Notes under the pieces: model-generated
What the model was told of the DNA's origin: nothing
The model's input: the letters and a program-made list of their open reading frames with translations, nothing else
Database searches by the model: none
Position numbers and translations under genes: made by a program
In this document: positions 15,306 through 24,032 of the stretch, one piece after another
How the letters are laid out: every line of letters starts with the position of its first letter
Numbering within the stretch: position 1 is the first letter of the stretch
Assembly (NCBI GenBank): GCA_964385635.1
Contig: CAYLPU010000042.1
Span: 1-42,660 of the forward strand
Source of the DNA: CAYLPU01 sp964385635
Lineage (GTDB): Bacteria; Chloroflexota; Anaerolineae; B4-G1
Direction: 5' to 3'
Length of the DNA: 42,660 bases

Positions 15306-17153
15306 ATGAAGACTTACAAGAAGACTCGGATGCGACGTCCGGCCTGGGCGTTACTGGCGGGAACCTCGGCGCTGCTGCTTACGACATGTCTGTCGTTGCT
15401 GCTCTCCCATTTTCAGGCTCTGGCCCAGCCATTAGGCGAGGTCACCACAAATGACCTGAAGGTGGATAAACAGGTGAGCATGGCCCAGGCAGAGCCAGGC
15501 GACACACTGGTTTACACGATTACTATCGAAAACCAATCATCAACTGTGTCGGTAACCGCTTGGATGACGGACGTGTTGCCTGTTGAACTGACCAACATCT
15601 CTAGCCTGGATGCCCTCCTCGGCAACGTGGGCCTTGAAAACGGTGTCATCACGTGGTCTCACACTCTGCAAGCGCGCCAGTCGGATCAGATCACCTTTAG
15701 CGCCGCAATCTCCTCCGAGATCACCTACGCCAATATCGAGAATACGGCCCAGGTCACCGGCACCGGCGAACTGATCACAGATTCGGCGGAGACGCTGGCG
15801 CAGGTTGCGGAGGGCAACCTGGGGACTTCCACCAAATCCGTCCAACCCGACTGGGCCTGTCCCGGCGAGCAACTGGTCTACACTGTCCGCATCGCCAACA
15901 CCGGCGATGGTTCTGTGGGGGTGGCCTGGATGACCGACATGTTGCCGTCAGAGGTAGACTATGCTGGTAGCCTCAATGCCACGACGGGGAGTTGGGGAGT
16001 AGTGGGCGATGTCATCACCTGGACCGGCTCGCTGGCCTCATCGGAAGTGGCTACCGTCACCTTTGCTACCCAGATCAAATCCACTCTGAGTGAGAACACT
16101 TGCTTTACCAACACAGCCGAAATCACCGGCGCGGGAACTTTGGTGCAGGCCCAGGTCCCTGCCAGAGCGGTGACCCATTTTGATCTGTACTTGCCCATCA
16201 TTATCCGTAATTACCCGCCCAGACCTGAGCTAAACGACATCCCCGCTCCAGGTGCGAACAACTCTTATATCGTCAGTTGGTCATCTGTCTCTGGGGCTGA
16301 TCGGTACGTGCTTCAGGAGGCAACGGACACCAACTTCACCAGTGTCACACGGGTGTTTACGGCCACGGAGACTTCCCAAGTCGTCTCGCTTGGCTCGTCG
16401 TATGGCACCCTCTACTACCGCGTGCGCGCCGATGACGATGATCGCTGGGGGCAAGGGCCTTGGAGTGATCCCAAGTCGGTAGAAGTCCCCTACTTCGACG
16501 ACTTCAGCGACTCCGGCAGCGGGTGGCCCAAGCGAGCGACGGAGGTCATTCCAGAAAGCGATACTCATTACAGGCTACGCTACGAAAACAGCCAGTACCG
16601 CATTATGATTGACCCAGGAGGGCCAGACATCTGGTTCCACCATCCGGATGCCCTGGCCCCCTACCGGCCTCCGAGTGACAAGTACTGTGTTGAGACCATG
16701 ATGAAACTCGAGAAGAACCGACCCCCTTACGAAGGCTGGGACTTTTATCCCTATTGGGCCAACGGGGGGCTTGTCTTCGGTGCCAATGAGGCCAACACGA
16801 ACATCTATGCCCTGTGCGTGTCTATTGGCGGTGGTGATAAAATGGGTTGGTTCATTATGAATAACCCTGAGTACGACTTTCCTCACGTGGGTTGCGCTTA
16901 CCAAGAAGGTTCGGCAGGCGGGGAAGACGCAGGCGCTCTCGCGATTGGGTCTTGGCATCTGATACAGATCGGCGTTAACGGTGATCGGGCTAAGGTCTAT
17001 ATAGACGGCGAATATAAGGGCAGGTGGACGATGGATGGCCTCAGTGGCACAACGCGGGTTGGCCTGATCGGCGGCGACTATGAGATAACGCCTGTGGACT
17101 TTCGCTTTGACAACTTCAAGGTCATACCGAACGCAGGTTGTACAATACCGTAG
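15306..17153 (+). CDS. Secreted protein: two DUF11 repeats, FnIII and LamG-like domain
   Basis: The 615-residue protein has an N-terminal signal peptide: a basic start, then WALLAGTSALLLTTCLSLLL and a likely cleavage after QALA, about residue 40. Residues 50-165 and 170-285 are two DUF11-type beta repeats (DTLVYTITIENQSS, ITWSHTLQ; and EQLVYTVRIANTGDGSVGVA, ITWTGSL). A linker DLYLPIIIRNYPPRP leads to an FnIII-like domain (about 305-395; ISWSSVSGADRYVLQEATD is close to the visible segment). A concanavalin/LamG-like domain (about 398-612) starts YFDDFSDSGSGWP and ends RFDNFKVI. A surface or extracellular adhesin is likely. GAGGGGG precedes the ATG. Confidence 0.8.
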   Translation: MKTYKKTRMRRPAWALLAGTSALLLTTCLSLLLSHFQALAQPLGEVTTNDLKVDKQVSMAQAEPGDTLVYTITIENQSSTVSVTAWMTDVLPVELTNISSLDALLGNVGLENGVITWSHTLQARQSDQITFSAAISSEITYANIENTAQVTGTGELITDSAETLAQVAEGNLGTSTKSVQPDWACPGEQLVYTVRIANTGDGSVGVAWMTDMLPSEVDYAGSLNATTGSWGVVGDVITWTGSLASSEVATVTFATQIKSTLSENTCFTNTAEITGAGTLVQAQVPARAVTHFDLYLPIIIRNYPPRPELNDIPAPGANNSYIVSWSSVSGADRYVLQEATDTNFTSVTRVFTATETSQVVSLGSSYGTLYYRVRADDDDRWGQGPWSDPKSVEVPYFDDFSDSGSGWPKRATEVIPESDTHYRLRYENSQYRIMIDPGGPDIWFHHPDALAPYRPPSDKYCVETMMKLEKNRPPYEGWDFYPYWANGGLVFGANEANTNIYALCVSIGGGDKMGWFIMNNPEYDFPHVGCAYQEGSAGGEDAGALAIGSWHLIQIGVNGDRAKVYIDGEYKGRWTMDGLSGTTRVGLIGGDYEITPVDFRFDNFKVIPNAGCTIP

Positions 17154-17251
17154 GCTCTGGTTGGCTTGGATCTCCTGGCAGGTATTCCAGCGCTCTGGTG
17201 GCCCAGAGGGTGATTGAGAAGCCACTTGCGGGTAGCAGATGGCAATCTGAC

Positions 17252-19693
17252 ATGGCTCTCCCATCAACGCTGAGACTGATAACGCAGGGGACGTTGAGAG
17301 CGCCTGACTTGGATAGGAGAACAGGAGCACCGCGTACATCTACGGCTCGGAAACTGTGCTCTTCGCTATTTGCTGCAGCGATGCTCGTCTTGCTGGCAGT
17401 ACAAGCGTTGGGGAGTTCGGCGGTCAAGTCCGCGACCTTCGATGAGCCTTACCATCTGGGCGCTGGTTACGCCTACTTGCGCACCGGCGATGTGCGTCTT
17501 AACAATGACCACCCTCCGCTGATTGATGCGTGGGTGGCCCTCCCACTGCTGTTGCTCGACCCGTACCTCCCGCTCGACAGCGCAGCCTGGCAGCAGGCGG
17601 AATACGGATCCTTCGGCGATGTCTTCATGTGGCAGGCCAACCCAGACCTGGCTCTTCGTATGATCTGGCTGGGGCGGCTACCAAACGTCGCGTTAGCGAT
17701 CCTGCTCGGCGCTGCAATCTTCCACTGGACGAGCGAACTGTCAAGCCGAACGGCCGGACTCCTGGCCCTGATCTTATACACGCTTGACCCCGGTATCGTC
17801 GCTAACGCACGCACGAGCACCAATGACCTTGGCGTGGCGACGATGCTTTTTTTTGCCACCTGGGCTTGGTGGAGATGGCTTGAACGACCCTCCCTCATTC
17901 GATTGATACTTGCTGGTCTGATGGCGGGAGCCGCGTGCGCGAGCAAATACAGTGGCTTGATCATTGGCCCCACCGTACTGCTCATCGCTCTGACTCATCG
18001 TCCGGCCGGTGCCCGATCACCCAGGGTGTGGCTACAGCGGGCCATAGGGCTGGCAGGTGTGGCAATTATCTGTTGTCTGACGCTTTGGGCCGTCTATGGG
18101 TTTACTGTGGCCAATGGCCTGCCAGCCCCGGCCTTCTGGGAGGGAATCAGATTTCAAGGCGACCGCCTCATCAACGGTCAGCCAGCGTATGCACTCGGGC
18201 GAGTGTGGTCCAACGGTGTGTGGTTCTATTACCCCCTGGCGCTAATCCTCAAGACACCATTGCCTGTACTCATTCTGTTCTGTATGGGCGTGCTCATTGC
18301 TGCCAAACGGCGCACTGTGCGCGCAATGTGGCCATTTCTGCTCCCGATGACAGTCTTCGGGGCTGTCGCTCTGACCAGTGCGCTTCAACTCGGACACCGT
18401 TATCTGTTGCCGATGTTGCCGTTTATGTTCGGGGTGGCCGGACATACAGCCACGGCTATTCCCAGAAACCAGGTTTTTCCCAAAAAACCTGGTTTCTCGG
18501 CCCCGCTGATCGTTGTGGTCGTGCTTGTCATGTGGCTGGCGTTGGATGCTGTAGCAATTTATCCGCACCACCTCTCATTTTTCAACGGGCTCGTCGGTGG
18601 CGCGATCAATGCCGATCGCTACCTCGTGGATGCCAACCTCGACTGGGGCCAGGATTTACCGGCGCTTAAAGCCGTTATGCAGGAGCACAGTCTCTCATTT
18701 GTCCACCTTGGCTACTTTGGCTCTGCCGTCCCGGATGTTTATGGAATCCATTACTGGCCAGCGCCCGGTTTCTTGCGCTTTGTGGGCGGCCCCGAATCTA
18801 TGGCCTTTAATCCCTATACGCCGGACCCAGGCTGGTACGCCATCAGTCGCACCAACCTGCGGCAGGGATTGGTGCTTACCCATCCTGATCTGTACGCTTA
18901 TTTCCGCTCACGCTCCCCTGAGGCCCACGTGGGCTACTCGATCAACCTGTACTCCATCAGTTACTCACCGGCAACTCCCGCTGTCCGGGCGGTCGTGCAG
19001 GGTTCGCGCGTCGCCGATGTGCCGGCAGAGCAACTGGGCTGGCGAGAGGGTCAACGCCTGATCGTGAAGTGGATGCCTGATGACAACTCGTTTGTCCTCG
19101 CCATGAGCGGCCCAGCGCGCTATTTGGTGGCGGATCCCCTAACCTATGCGCCGGATCTGCGAGATGCGGTGCTGCGCCACGCACAATCCTGTGCTTCAGG
19201 AATGTTGGAGTTCGACGCCCGGCATACGATTCAGCCTCTGCTGGAGCGTTGGTCCGCCGAATCGCCACTATGGACACCAGAGAGCAGACCATTGGCTGCA
19301 CCGGTCGAGTTCGATAACCGCGTCCAATTGCTTGGTTACCGCTTGACGCGGGATAGAGTCTCTCCTGGCGAAGAGGTATCGCTTGTCTTGCTATGGCAAG
19401 TCAGTGGAGACCTGAGACCACCTATCGCGGGCTTCGTACACTTGCTCGACGAAGATGAGAGACCCTGCGCGCAGTACGATGGATGGGGGACGGCTATACG
19501 CGGCCTGGAGATCGGAGACGTCATCGTACATCACGTGCATATCCCCATTCCGATTGATGCAGAGCCCGGCACATATCGCCTCCAACTGGGTGTTTACTCG
19601 CCAGACACAATGATACGCTGGCCGTGCAGACATCCGGCATTAGATGGAGTGATCATCGACCGGATATGGCTGCCTGAGGTCGAAGTACTTTGA
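17252..19693 (+). CDS. GT39-like membrane glycosyltransferase with C-terminal beta module
   Basis: With this start the protein has 813 residues. The segment after helix 1 reads SATFDEPYHLGAGYAYLRTG with the acidic pair D64-E65, then NNDHPPLIDAW, a very typical GT39 pattern. Later motifs are NARTSTNDLGVATMLF, ASKYSGL and VDANLDWGQDLPALK, which occur in many GT39-like proteins of this kind. The beta module is VQLLGYRLTRDRVSPGEEVS with FVHLLDEDERP and YRLQLGVYSP. The start is uncertain: the frame is open back to 17138, overlapping the previous gene, and no strong ribosome-binding site is seen before the ATG at 17252. A palindrome (18464-18497) adds RNQVFPKKPGFS at about residue 405. Confidence 0.8.
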   Translation: MALPSTLRLITQGTLRAPDLDRRTGAPRTSTARKLCSSLFAAAMLVLLAVQALGSSAVKSATFDEPYHLGAGYAYLRTGDVRLNNDHPPLIDAWVALPLLLLDPYLPLDSAAWQQAEYGSFGDVFMWQANPDLALRMIWLGRLPNVALAILLGAAIFHWTSELSSRTAGLLALILYTLDPGIVANARTSTNDLGVATMLFFATWAWWRWLERPSLIRLILAGLMAGAACASKYSGLIIGPTVLLIALTHRPAGARSPRVWLQRAIGLAGVAIICCLTLWAVYGFTVANGLPAPAFWEGIRFQGDRLINGQPAYALGRVWSNGVWFYYPLALILKTPLPVLILFCMGVLIAAKRRTVRAMWPFLLPMTVFGAVALTSALQLGHRYLLPMLPFMFGVAGHTATAIPRNQVFPKKPGFSAPLIVVVVLVMWLALDAVAIYPHHLSFFNGLVGGAINADRYLVDANLDWGQDLPALKAVMQEHSLSFVHLGYFGSAVPDVYGIHYWPAPGFLRFVGGPESMAFNPYTPDPGWYAISRTNLRQGLVLTHPDLYAYFRSRSPEAHVGYSINLYSISYSPATPAVRAVVQGSRVADVPAEQLGWREGQRLIVKWMPDDNSFVLAMSGPARYLVADPLTYAPDLRDAVLRHAQSCASGMLEFDARHTIQPLLERWSAESPLWTPESRPLAAPVEFDNRVQLLGYRLTRDRVSPGEEVSLVLLWQVSGDLRPPIAGFVHLLDEDERPCAQYDGWGTAIRGLEIGDVIVHHVHIPIPIDAEPGTYRLQLGVYSPDTMIRWPCRHPALDGVIIDRIWLPEVEVL
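18464..18497. repeat. Palindrome AGAAACCAGGTTTTT / AAAAACCTGGTTTCT
   Basis: Fifteen-base arms enclose a short CCCCA loop. It is read in frame as RNQVFPKKPGFS, in a loop between two membrane helices of the GT39-like protein at 17252. It is the first of four copies in the window (also 22305, 22920 and 34817). Confidence 0.9.
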
Positions 19694-21690
19694 GTACGAA
19701 ACGTCCGTCTGTATCCAAACTCGAACTGATCCTGCTGTGTGCTGTAATGCTGCTGGCGGCCTGGCTACGCTTCAGCCGCCTTGACCAGGTGGAGTTTCTG
19801 TGGGATCAGGCGGAAATTTCCAAATGGGGATTGAGGATGGCACGGGAGGGTGAGATTACCTGGGTCGGGACACCGTCATCCACTGGGTTGTACACCTTTC
19901 TGGGGGCTACCTGGCTGATGGCCGTCCCCTACGCACTCTCGCTCAGCCCTATCTTCGCTACCGGTTTCATTGCTATGATCAACCTGGCCGCGGTGATCGG
20001 GTGCTACTTCCTGACACGCCACTGGTTCGGCCGGACGGCGGCCCTGGTGGCGACCCTTTTGTTCGCCGTCGCACCTTGGGCGGTGATCCACTCGCGCAAG
20101 ATCTGGCATTCGAACTTTCTCCCTCCCTTCGTGTTGCTCCACGTAGCGACCGGCTGGCTGGCCTTCGTGCGCGGTCGTCGCTGGGCGCTGCTGGCGCATG
20201 GTCTGGCATTGGCGGCACTGGTGCAACTTCATTTCTCTGCTCTTCCCTTCGTCCTGCTGACCGTGCTGTGGGCGCTGATTTTTCGCAGACGGCTGGACTG
20301 GCGGGTCGCGGTGATCAGCGGGTTGTTGGCAGTCCTCACCTTCATTCCATACCTCGCCTTCGACGCCCAGCATGATTGGGAGAACGTCCGCCGTCTCGCC
20401 GAGATTATGAAACAGCAGTCAACGACGAGCGCCGACGCGCTATATGCCACGTGGGTCGTCACGACCGGGCTAGATCTGCATTGGCTGACCGGCCAGGATC
20501 AATACCCGGAATTCGTGTTTGCGACCCCTAATATCCGCTGGCTCTTCGCCATCGAGGGGGGGATGGCGATCGCTGGCGGTGTGTTTGCGTTGTGGCGGGT
20601 AGTCCGCCAGGCGCGTACTGGCCTCGACGATGAAACCTCGGCTGCACTGATGGCCGTCACCTGGCTGACGATGCCGGCCCTGTTCCTGACGCGGCACATC
20701 GCGCCACCTGCTCCCCACTACCTCACCACTACCTTCTCATCTCAGTTCATCCTCATCGGATGGGTGATTGCACAAGCCAGGCGCTTGCCAGGCCGGATGG
20801 CGCGCGTGGGTCAGGGGCTGCTCGTCGCGCTGGTCGTAACACTCGCTGCCACGCAAACCTACGAGATCACCTCCCTCCTGCGATTCGTGACGACCCACGA
20901 CACACGCTACGGATACGGCACACCCATCCGCTACGAGATTCAGGCGGTTCAGACAGCCATGCGTCTCGGTCAGGAAATGGGCGGCGCGGAGGTCATCCTA
21001 CTCTCCGAGGGGGACGAGTCCCGCGTGTTCGAGATGCCGGCCGTGGCTGACGTGCTGCTGTATGATAAACCCCATCGATCGGTGGATATTCGGACAGCGT
21101 TGGTCTTCCCTGCCAATCCGGCCATCTACTGGGCGACCTACGATATGACGCCCGGAGAGAGGGTGCTGGCTACCTTCACCCCCGAAGTGACGGGAGCGCG
21201 GATTCCGCTGCGCGAGGGGGCCCGCTCGTTTCGCTTCTATCGTTGGCTCGGCGGGGAGCCTGCTATCCCCAACATGCAACAGTTGCCGGGTGGGCCTCGC
21301 ACCTGGGCCAACGGCGCACAACTGGTCGGCTATTGTCTGGAAGGAGATCCCTGCCCGGGTGGGACCATCCACTGGACGTTGATCTGGCAGGCCACTCGGA
21401 CACCCGCCGAAGACATCTACTACCACTGGTTCAATCATCTGCTGGACGAGCAGAGTCAAGTACGCGGGCAGGAAGACGGGCCAAGCCTCCTTCCCGCCTA
21501 CTGGCGGGCCGGCGATACGGTTCTTAACTGGTTTGACCTCCAGATCTCATCGGCTGCGCTGCCTGGCGACTACACGATGCGCATCGGGATGTACATCTAC
21601 CCGTCCATCGAGAATGTTCCGATACTGGATGTGGGTGGCTGGTCGAAGGAGGAGTGGATAGAGATTGGGCCATTCCGGGTGGGGGAGTGA
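19690..21690 (+). CDS. GT39-like membrane glycosyltransferase with C-terminal beta module
   Basis: The 666-residue protein has helix 1 (LILLCAVMLLAAWLRFSRLD) followed by QVEFLWDQAEISKWGLRMA. Aspartate D39 is present, but the next residue is Gln where most neighbours have Glu. IHSRKIWHSNFLPPFVLLHV and a long membrane part follow. The tail module reads AQLVGYCLEGDPCPGGTIHW, then YYHWFNHLLDEQSQVRGQED and YTMRIGMYIYP. The start is a TTG that overlaps the previous stop (TTGA), with GAGGT about 10 nt upstream; no ATG lies near. No simple-repeat tract was seen in it. It belongs to the same coupled run as the gene before it. Confidence 0.82.
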   Translation: MSTKRPSVSKLELILLCAVMLLAAWLRFSRLDQVEFLWDQAEISKWGLRMAREGEITWVGTPSSTGLYTFLGATWLMAVPYALSLSPIFATGFIAMINLAAVIGCYFLTRHWFGRTAALVATLLFAVAPWAVIHSRKIWHSNFLPPFVLLHVATGWLAFVRGRRWALLAHGLALAALVQLHFSALPFVLLTVLWALIFRRRLDWRVAVISGLLAVLTFIPYLAFDAQHDWENVRRLAEIMKQQSTTSADALYATWVVTTGLDLHWLTGQDQYPEFVFATPNIRWLFAIEGGMAIAGGVFALWRVVRQARTGLDDETSAALMAVTWLTMPALFLTRHIAPPAPHYLTTTFSSQFILIGWVIAQARRLPGRMARVGQGLLVALVVTLAATQTYEITSLLRFVTTHDTRYGYGTPIRYEIQAVQTAMRLGQEMGGAEVILLSEGDESRVFEMPAVADVLLYDKPHRSVDIRTALVFPANPAIYWATYDMTPGERVLATFTPEVTGARIPLREGARSFRFYRWLGGEPAIPNMQQLPGGPRTWANGAQLVGYCLEGDPCPGGTIHWTLIWQATRTPAEDIYYHWFNHLLDEQSQVRGQEDGPSLLPAYWRAGDTVLNWFDLQISSAALPGDYTMRIGMYIYPSIENVPILDVGGWSKEEWIEIGPFRVGE

Positions 21691-21791
21691 GAACCTAAAT
21701 TGGGTAGACAGAACCTACCTACAACAAGCAGTGGCTATCGCTCTTGCCGCGAATCTAAACTTAGCAGTAGGTTTGCCGGAGTGAAGTAATT

Positions 21792-23969
21792 ATGCCCCAC
21801 AGAATCTCCGGACGTGAATGGTTCGCCATCGTCGCATTGCTGCTGCTCGCTTTCGCGCTGCGCACGGTCGATCTGACGCGCGTCCCACCTGGCCTGCACA
21901 ACGACGAGGTCGTTGACATCAAGATTACCGAAAGCGTCGCTGGCGGCCGTCTGACAATTTTTTTCCCCGAGGATACCGGTGCCGAGGTGTTGTACTATTA
22001 CTTCGCTGCCCCATTCTTTATCCTCTATTCTCCACTCTCTACTCTCTACTCTCCATCCTCCGGCAGTACCGCCTTCGCGATGCGCCTGCCCGCGATCTTC
22101 TTGAGCATGATTAGCATATGTATAATCTGGGCCCTGGCTCGGCGGTTGCTAGGCCCGGTCGTCGCGCTGACCGCACTCACCGGTTTTGCGATCGTTTTCT
22201 GGCCCGTGGAGTTCGGCCGGATCGTGTTGCACGTGGTTATGGAAGTGCCGCTAGCCGCACTGTCGGCCTATTGCTTCTGGCGCGCATGGTCGTCTGGTGG
22301 GAATAAACCAGGTTTCTTCCGAAAAACCTGGTTTCTGTGGGCTTTGAGTGGATTGTGGCTCGGGTTGTCGATCAATGCCTACACCGCGGCGCGTATTCTG
22401 CCGCTGATCTTCATTGCGTTCGGCGTATACGTGTTGTTCGTGGATCGGTCAGAATGGCGGCGCTGGTGGGGCGGGGTCGCCATCATGCTGCTGGTGACCG
22501 CCATCGTTGTGCTGCCACTGTTCCTGTATCTGGTCCAGAACCCGGCTGCCGATCAACTTGGCTTCTTCGATATCGATCAGCCGTTGGTCGAACTTCGCCA
22601 GGGCAACCTCGCGCCGGTGATTGAGACTTCGCTCCAGACTCTCGCTATGTTTGCCTTCGTCGGTGACCCGCTGCCCTACTATGACGTCCCCGGCCGCCCG
22701 GTCTTCGAACCGGTCGGCGCTCTGCTGCTTGTGACCGGACTGCTCATCGCGCTGCGGCGATGGCGCCAGCCTGAATACGCCTTTATCGTCCTGTGGTTCT
22801 TTCTGTCCCTTGTGCCGGGCGCGCTCAGCCAACCCGCGCCCAATTATACGCGAACACTTGGTGTCCAGGTTGTCCTGTTTGCTGTCCCTGGCATTGCCGT
22901 CGCGGCATTGCTGGAATGGAGAAACCGGGTTTTTTCCGAAAAACCCGGTTTCTGGACCTACTCTGTCTTAGCGCTCCTCTTCGTCGGCAACTTGGCGTGG
23001 ACTGTGCACGACTACTTCATAGTCTGGCCGGCCATGGACATTGTGCGATTCTGGCATCAATCGGGGTTGAAGGCTGTGGCTGACCGGCTGCAAACCGATG
23101 ATGAAACCTCACCAGTTGCGATCTGCGTGCCCGATCATTTGATAAACGAGCATGATCCGTGGTGGAAACCAGCCGAGCAACACATGCGCTACCTGCTGCA
23201 TCGGCCTGATCTCTTGCTGCGTTATTACAACTGCGCCGATACGATGATCTTCATCGACGGCCCAGCCCGATACGCCTTCCCCGATGTGGCTGATGTGGAT
23301 GCGCTCAACCAGTTCCCTGCCTATTCTCAGATTCTGGCCGCTGCGGATCCTGATTTAGATTCCCTGTCTGAGCGGCTTGGCATCATCGTTCGCGGTGATC
23401 GGATGACCACGCGGAGTCGTATCCACGCGGTGCTGGACCAACACCTGACCGAAGTGGCCGTCGAATCAGCGGTCGCCTGGGCGCCAGAAGCGGATGAGGC
23501 GGACCAGCCTGCTCGGGTGCCGATCAGCTTTGCTGAATACAGACGGCAGGATCAGGTTGATTTCCTAGGGTACACCCTATCAACTTCCCAATCCCCCAAC
23601 CTTCCATACTCCCACACCCCCACACCCTCTGTCTCCCTCAAGCCAGGTGGTTCGTTCGATCTGGTGACTTACTGGCGCGTCACGGGTGATCTGCCACCGG
23701 CGCTATCGCAGTTTACGCACGTGCTGAATACAGACGGCGGGATGATCGCGCAGCAAGATCGACTCGCGCTCACCTCGGCCAGCCTGCGTGCAGGTGACAT
23801 CTTCGTGCAGATTCATCGTGTGACGTTGCCAGGCGATCTGGCCGAGGGAGAATATCCGCTGACGATAGGGTTGTACAGACCGTCGGACGGAATCCGGTTA
23901 GGGATCACGCAGGCCGGTCAGCCGCGAGGAGATCGGCTGTGGTTGAAACCGGTCGTCGTGGAGGAATAA
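21792..23969 (+). CDS. GT39-like membrane glycosyltransferase with C-terminal beta module
   Basis: The 725-residue protein has helix 1 (FAIVALLLLAFALRTVDLTR) and then VPPGLHNDEVVDIKITESVA, with the acidic pair D38-E39. Shared segments are DVPGRPVFEPVGALLLVTGL and LSLVPGALSQPAPNYTRTLG. The C-terminal beta module is VDFLGYTLSTSQ, then GGSFDLVTYWRVTGDLPPAL, FTHVLNTDGG and YPLTIGLYRPSDG. The gene holds four inserted repeats, all in frame: a heptamer tract (22024), two palindromes (22305, 22920) and a C-rich tract (23584) inside the beta module. GGAGTGA precedes the ATG. It is separated from the previous gene by 100 nt, so it may have its own promoter; none was clear. Confidence 0.85.
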   Translation: MPHRISGREWFAIVALLLLAFALRTVDLTRVPPGLHNDEVVDIKITESVAGGRLTIFFPEDTGAEVLYYYFAAPFFILYSPLSTLYSPSSGSTAFAMRLPAIFLSMISICIIWALARRLLGPVVALTALTGFAIVFWPVEFGRIVLHVVMEVPLAALSAYCFWRAWSSGGNKPGFFRKTWFLWALSGLWLGLSINAYTAARILPLIFIAFGVYVLFVDRSEWRRWWGGVAIMLLVTAIVVLPLFLYLVQNPAADQLGFFDIDQPLVELRQGNLAPVIETSLQTLAMFAFVGDPLPYYDVPGRPVFEPVGALLLVTGLLIALRRWRQPEYAFIVLWFFLSLVPGALSQPAPNYTRTLGVQVVLFAVPGIAVAALLEWRNRVFSEKPGFWTYSVLALLFVGNLAWTVHDYFIVWPAMDIVRFWHQSGLKAVADRLQTDDETSPVAICVPDHLINEHDPWWKPAEQHMRYLLHRPDLLLRYYNCADTMIFIDGPARYAFPDVADVDALNQFPAYSQILAAADPDLDSLSERLGIIVRGDRMTTRSRIHAVLDQHLTEVAVESAVAWAPEADEADQPARVPISFAEYRRQDQVDFLGYTLSTSQSPNLPYSHTPTPSVSLKPGGSFDLVTYWRVTGDLPPALSQFTHVLNTDGGMIAQQDRLALTSASLRAGDIFVQIHRVTLPGDLAEGEYPLTIGLYRPSDGIRLGITQAGQPRGDRLWLKPVVVEE
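22024..22058. repeat. TCTACTC heptamer tract
   Basis: Five units (TCTATTC, TCCACTC, TCTACTC twice, TCCATCC) encode LYSPLSTLYSPSS in an extracytoplasmic or loop region of the GT39-like protein at 21792. Confidence 0.75.
22305..22336. repeat. Palindrome AAACCAGGTTT / AAACCTGGTTT
   Basis: Arms of 11 bases enclose CTTCCGAA. It is read in frame as NKPGFFRKTWFL at about residues 171-182. It belongs to the same family as the copies at 18464, 22920 and 34817. Confidence 0.88.
22920..22953. repeat. Palindrome AGAAACCGGGTTTTT / AAAAACCCGGTTTCT
   Basis: It is the same family as 18464 and 22305, but the stem has GGG/CCC instead of AGG/CCT, so both arms changed together. It is read in frame as RNRVFSEKPGFW at about residues 377-388 of the GT39-like protein at 21792. 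Confidence 0.88.
23584..23632. repeat. C-rich heptamer-like tract inside a beta module
   Basis: Units such as CTTCCCA, ATCCCCC, AACCTTC, CATACTC, CCACACC and CCCACAC keep a rough 7-nt period. They encode SQSPNLPYSHTPTPSVS, inserted between YTLST and KPGGSFD of the C-terminal beta module. Confidence 0.6.
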
Positions 23970-23985
23970 TAGTGTCACGGTCTCC

Positions 23986-24013
23986 TTGCAGGATGTATCA
24001 ATCGTGATATACT
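23986..24013 (+). promoter_or_regulatory. Promoter of the YfhO-family gene
   Basis: TTGCAG (23986-23991) lies 16 nt before TATACT (24008-24013), which is preceded by TGA (extended -10). The start codon at 24033 is about 20 nt downstream. Confidence 0.6.
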
Positions 24014-24032
24014 CATCCCACCGCACGGAGTT

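Noticed and set aside
17138..17251. N-terminal extension of the GT39-like protein at 17252
   Set aside because: The frame is open, but it would overlap the preceding gene, has no membrane helix or family motif and no ribosome-binding site, so it is probably untranslated.
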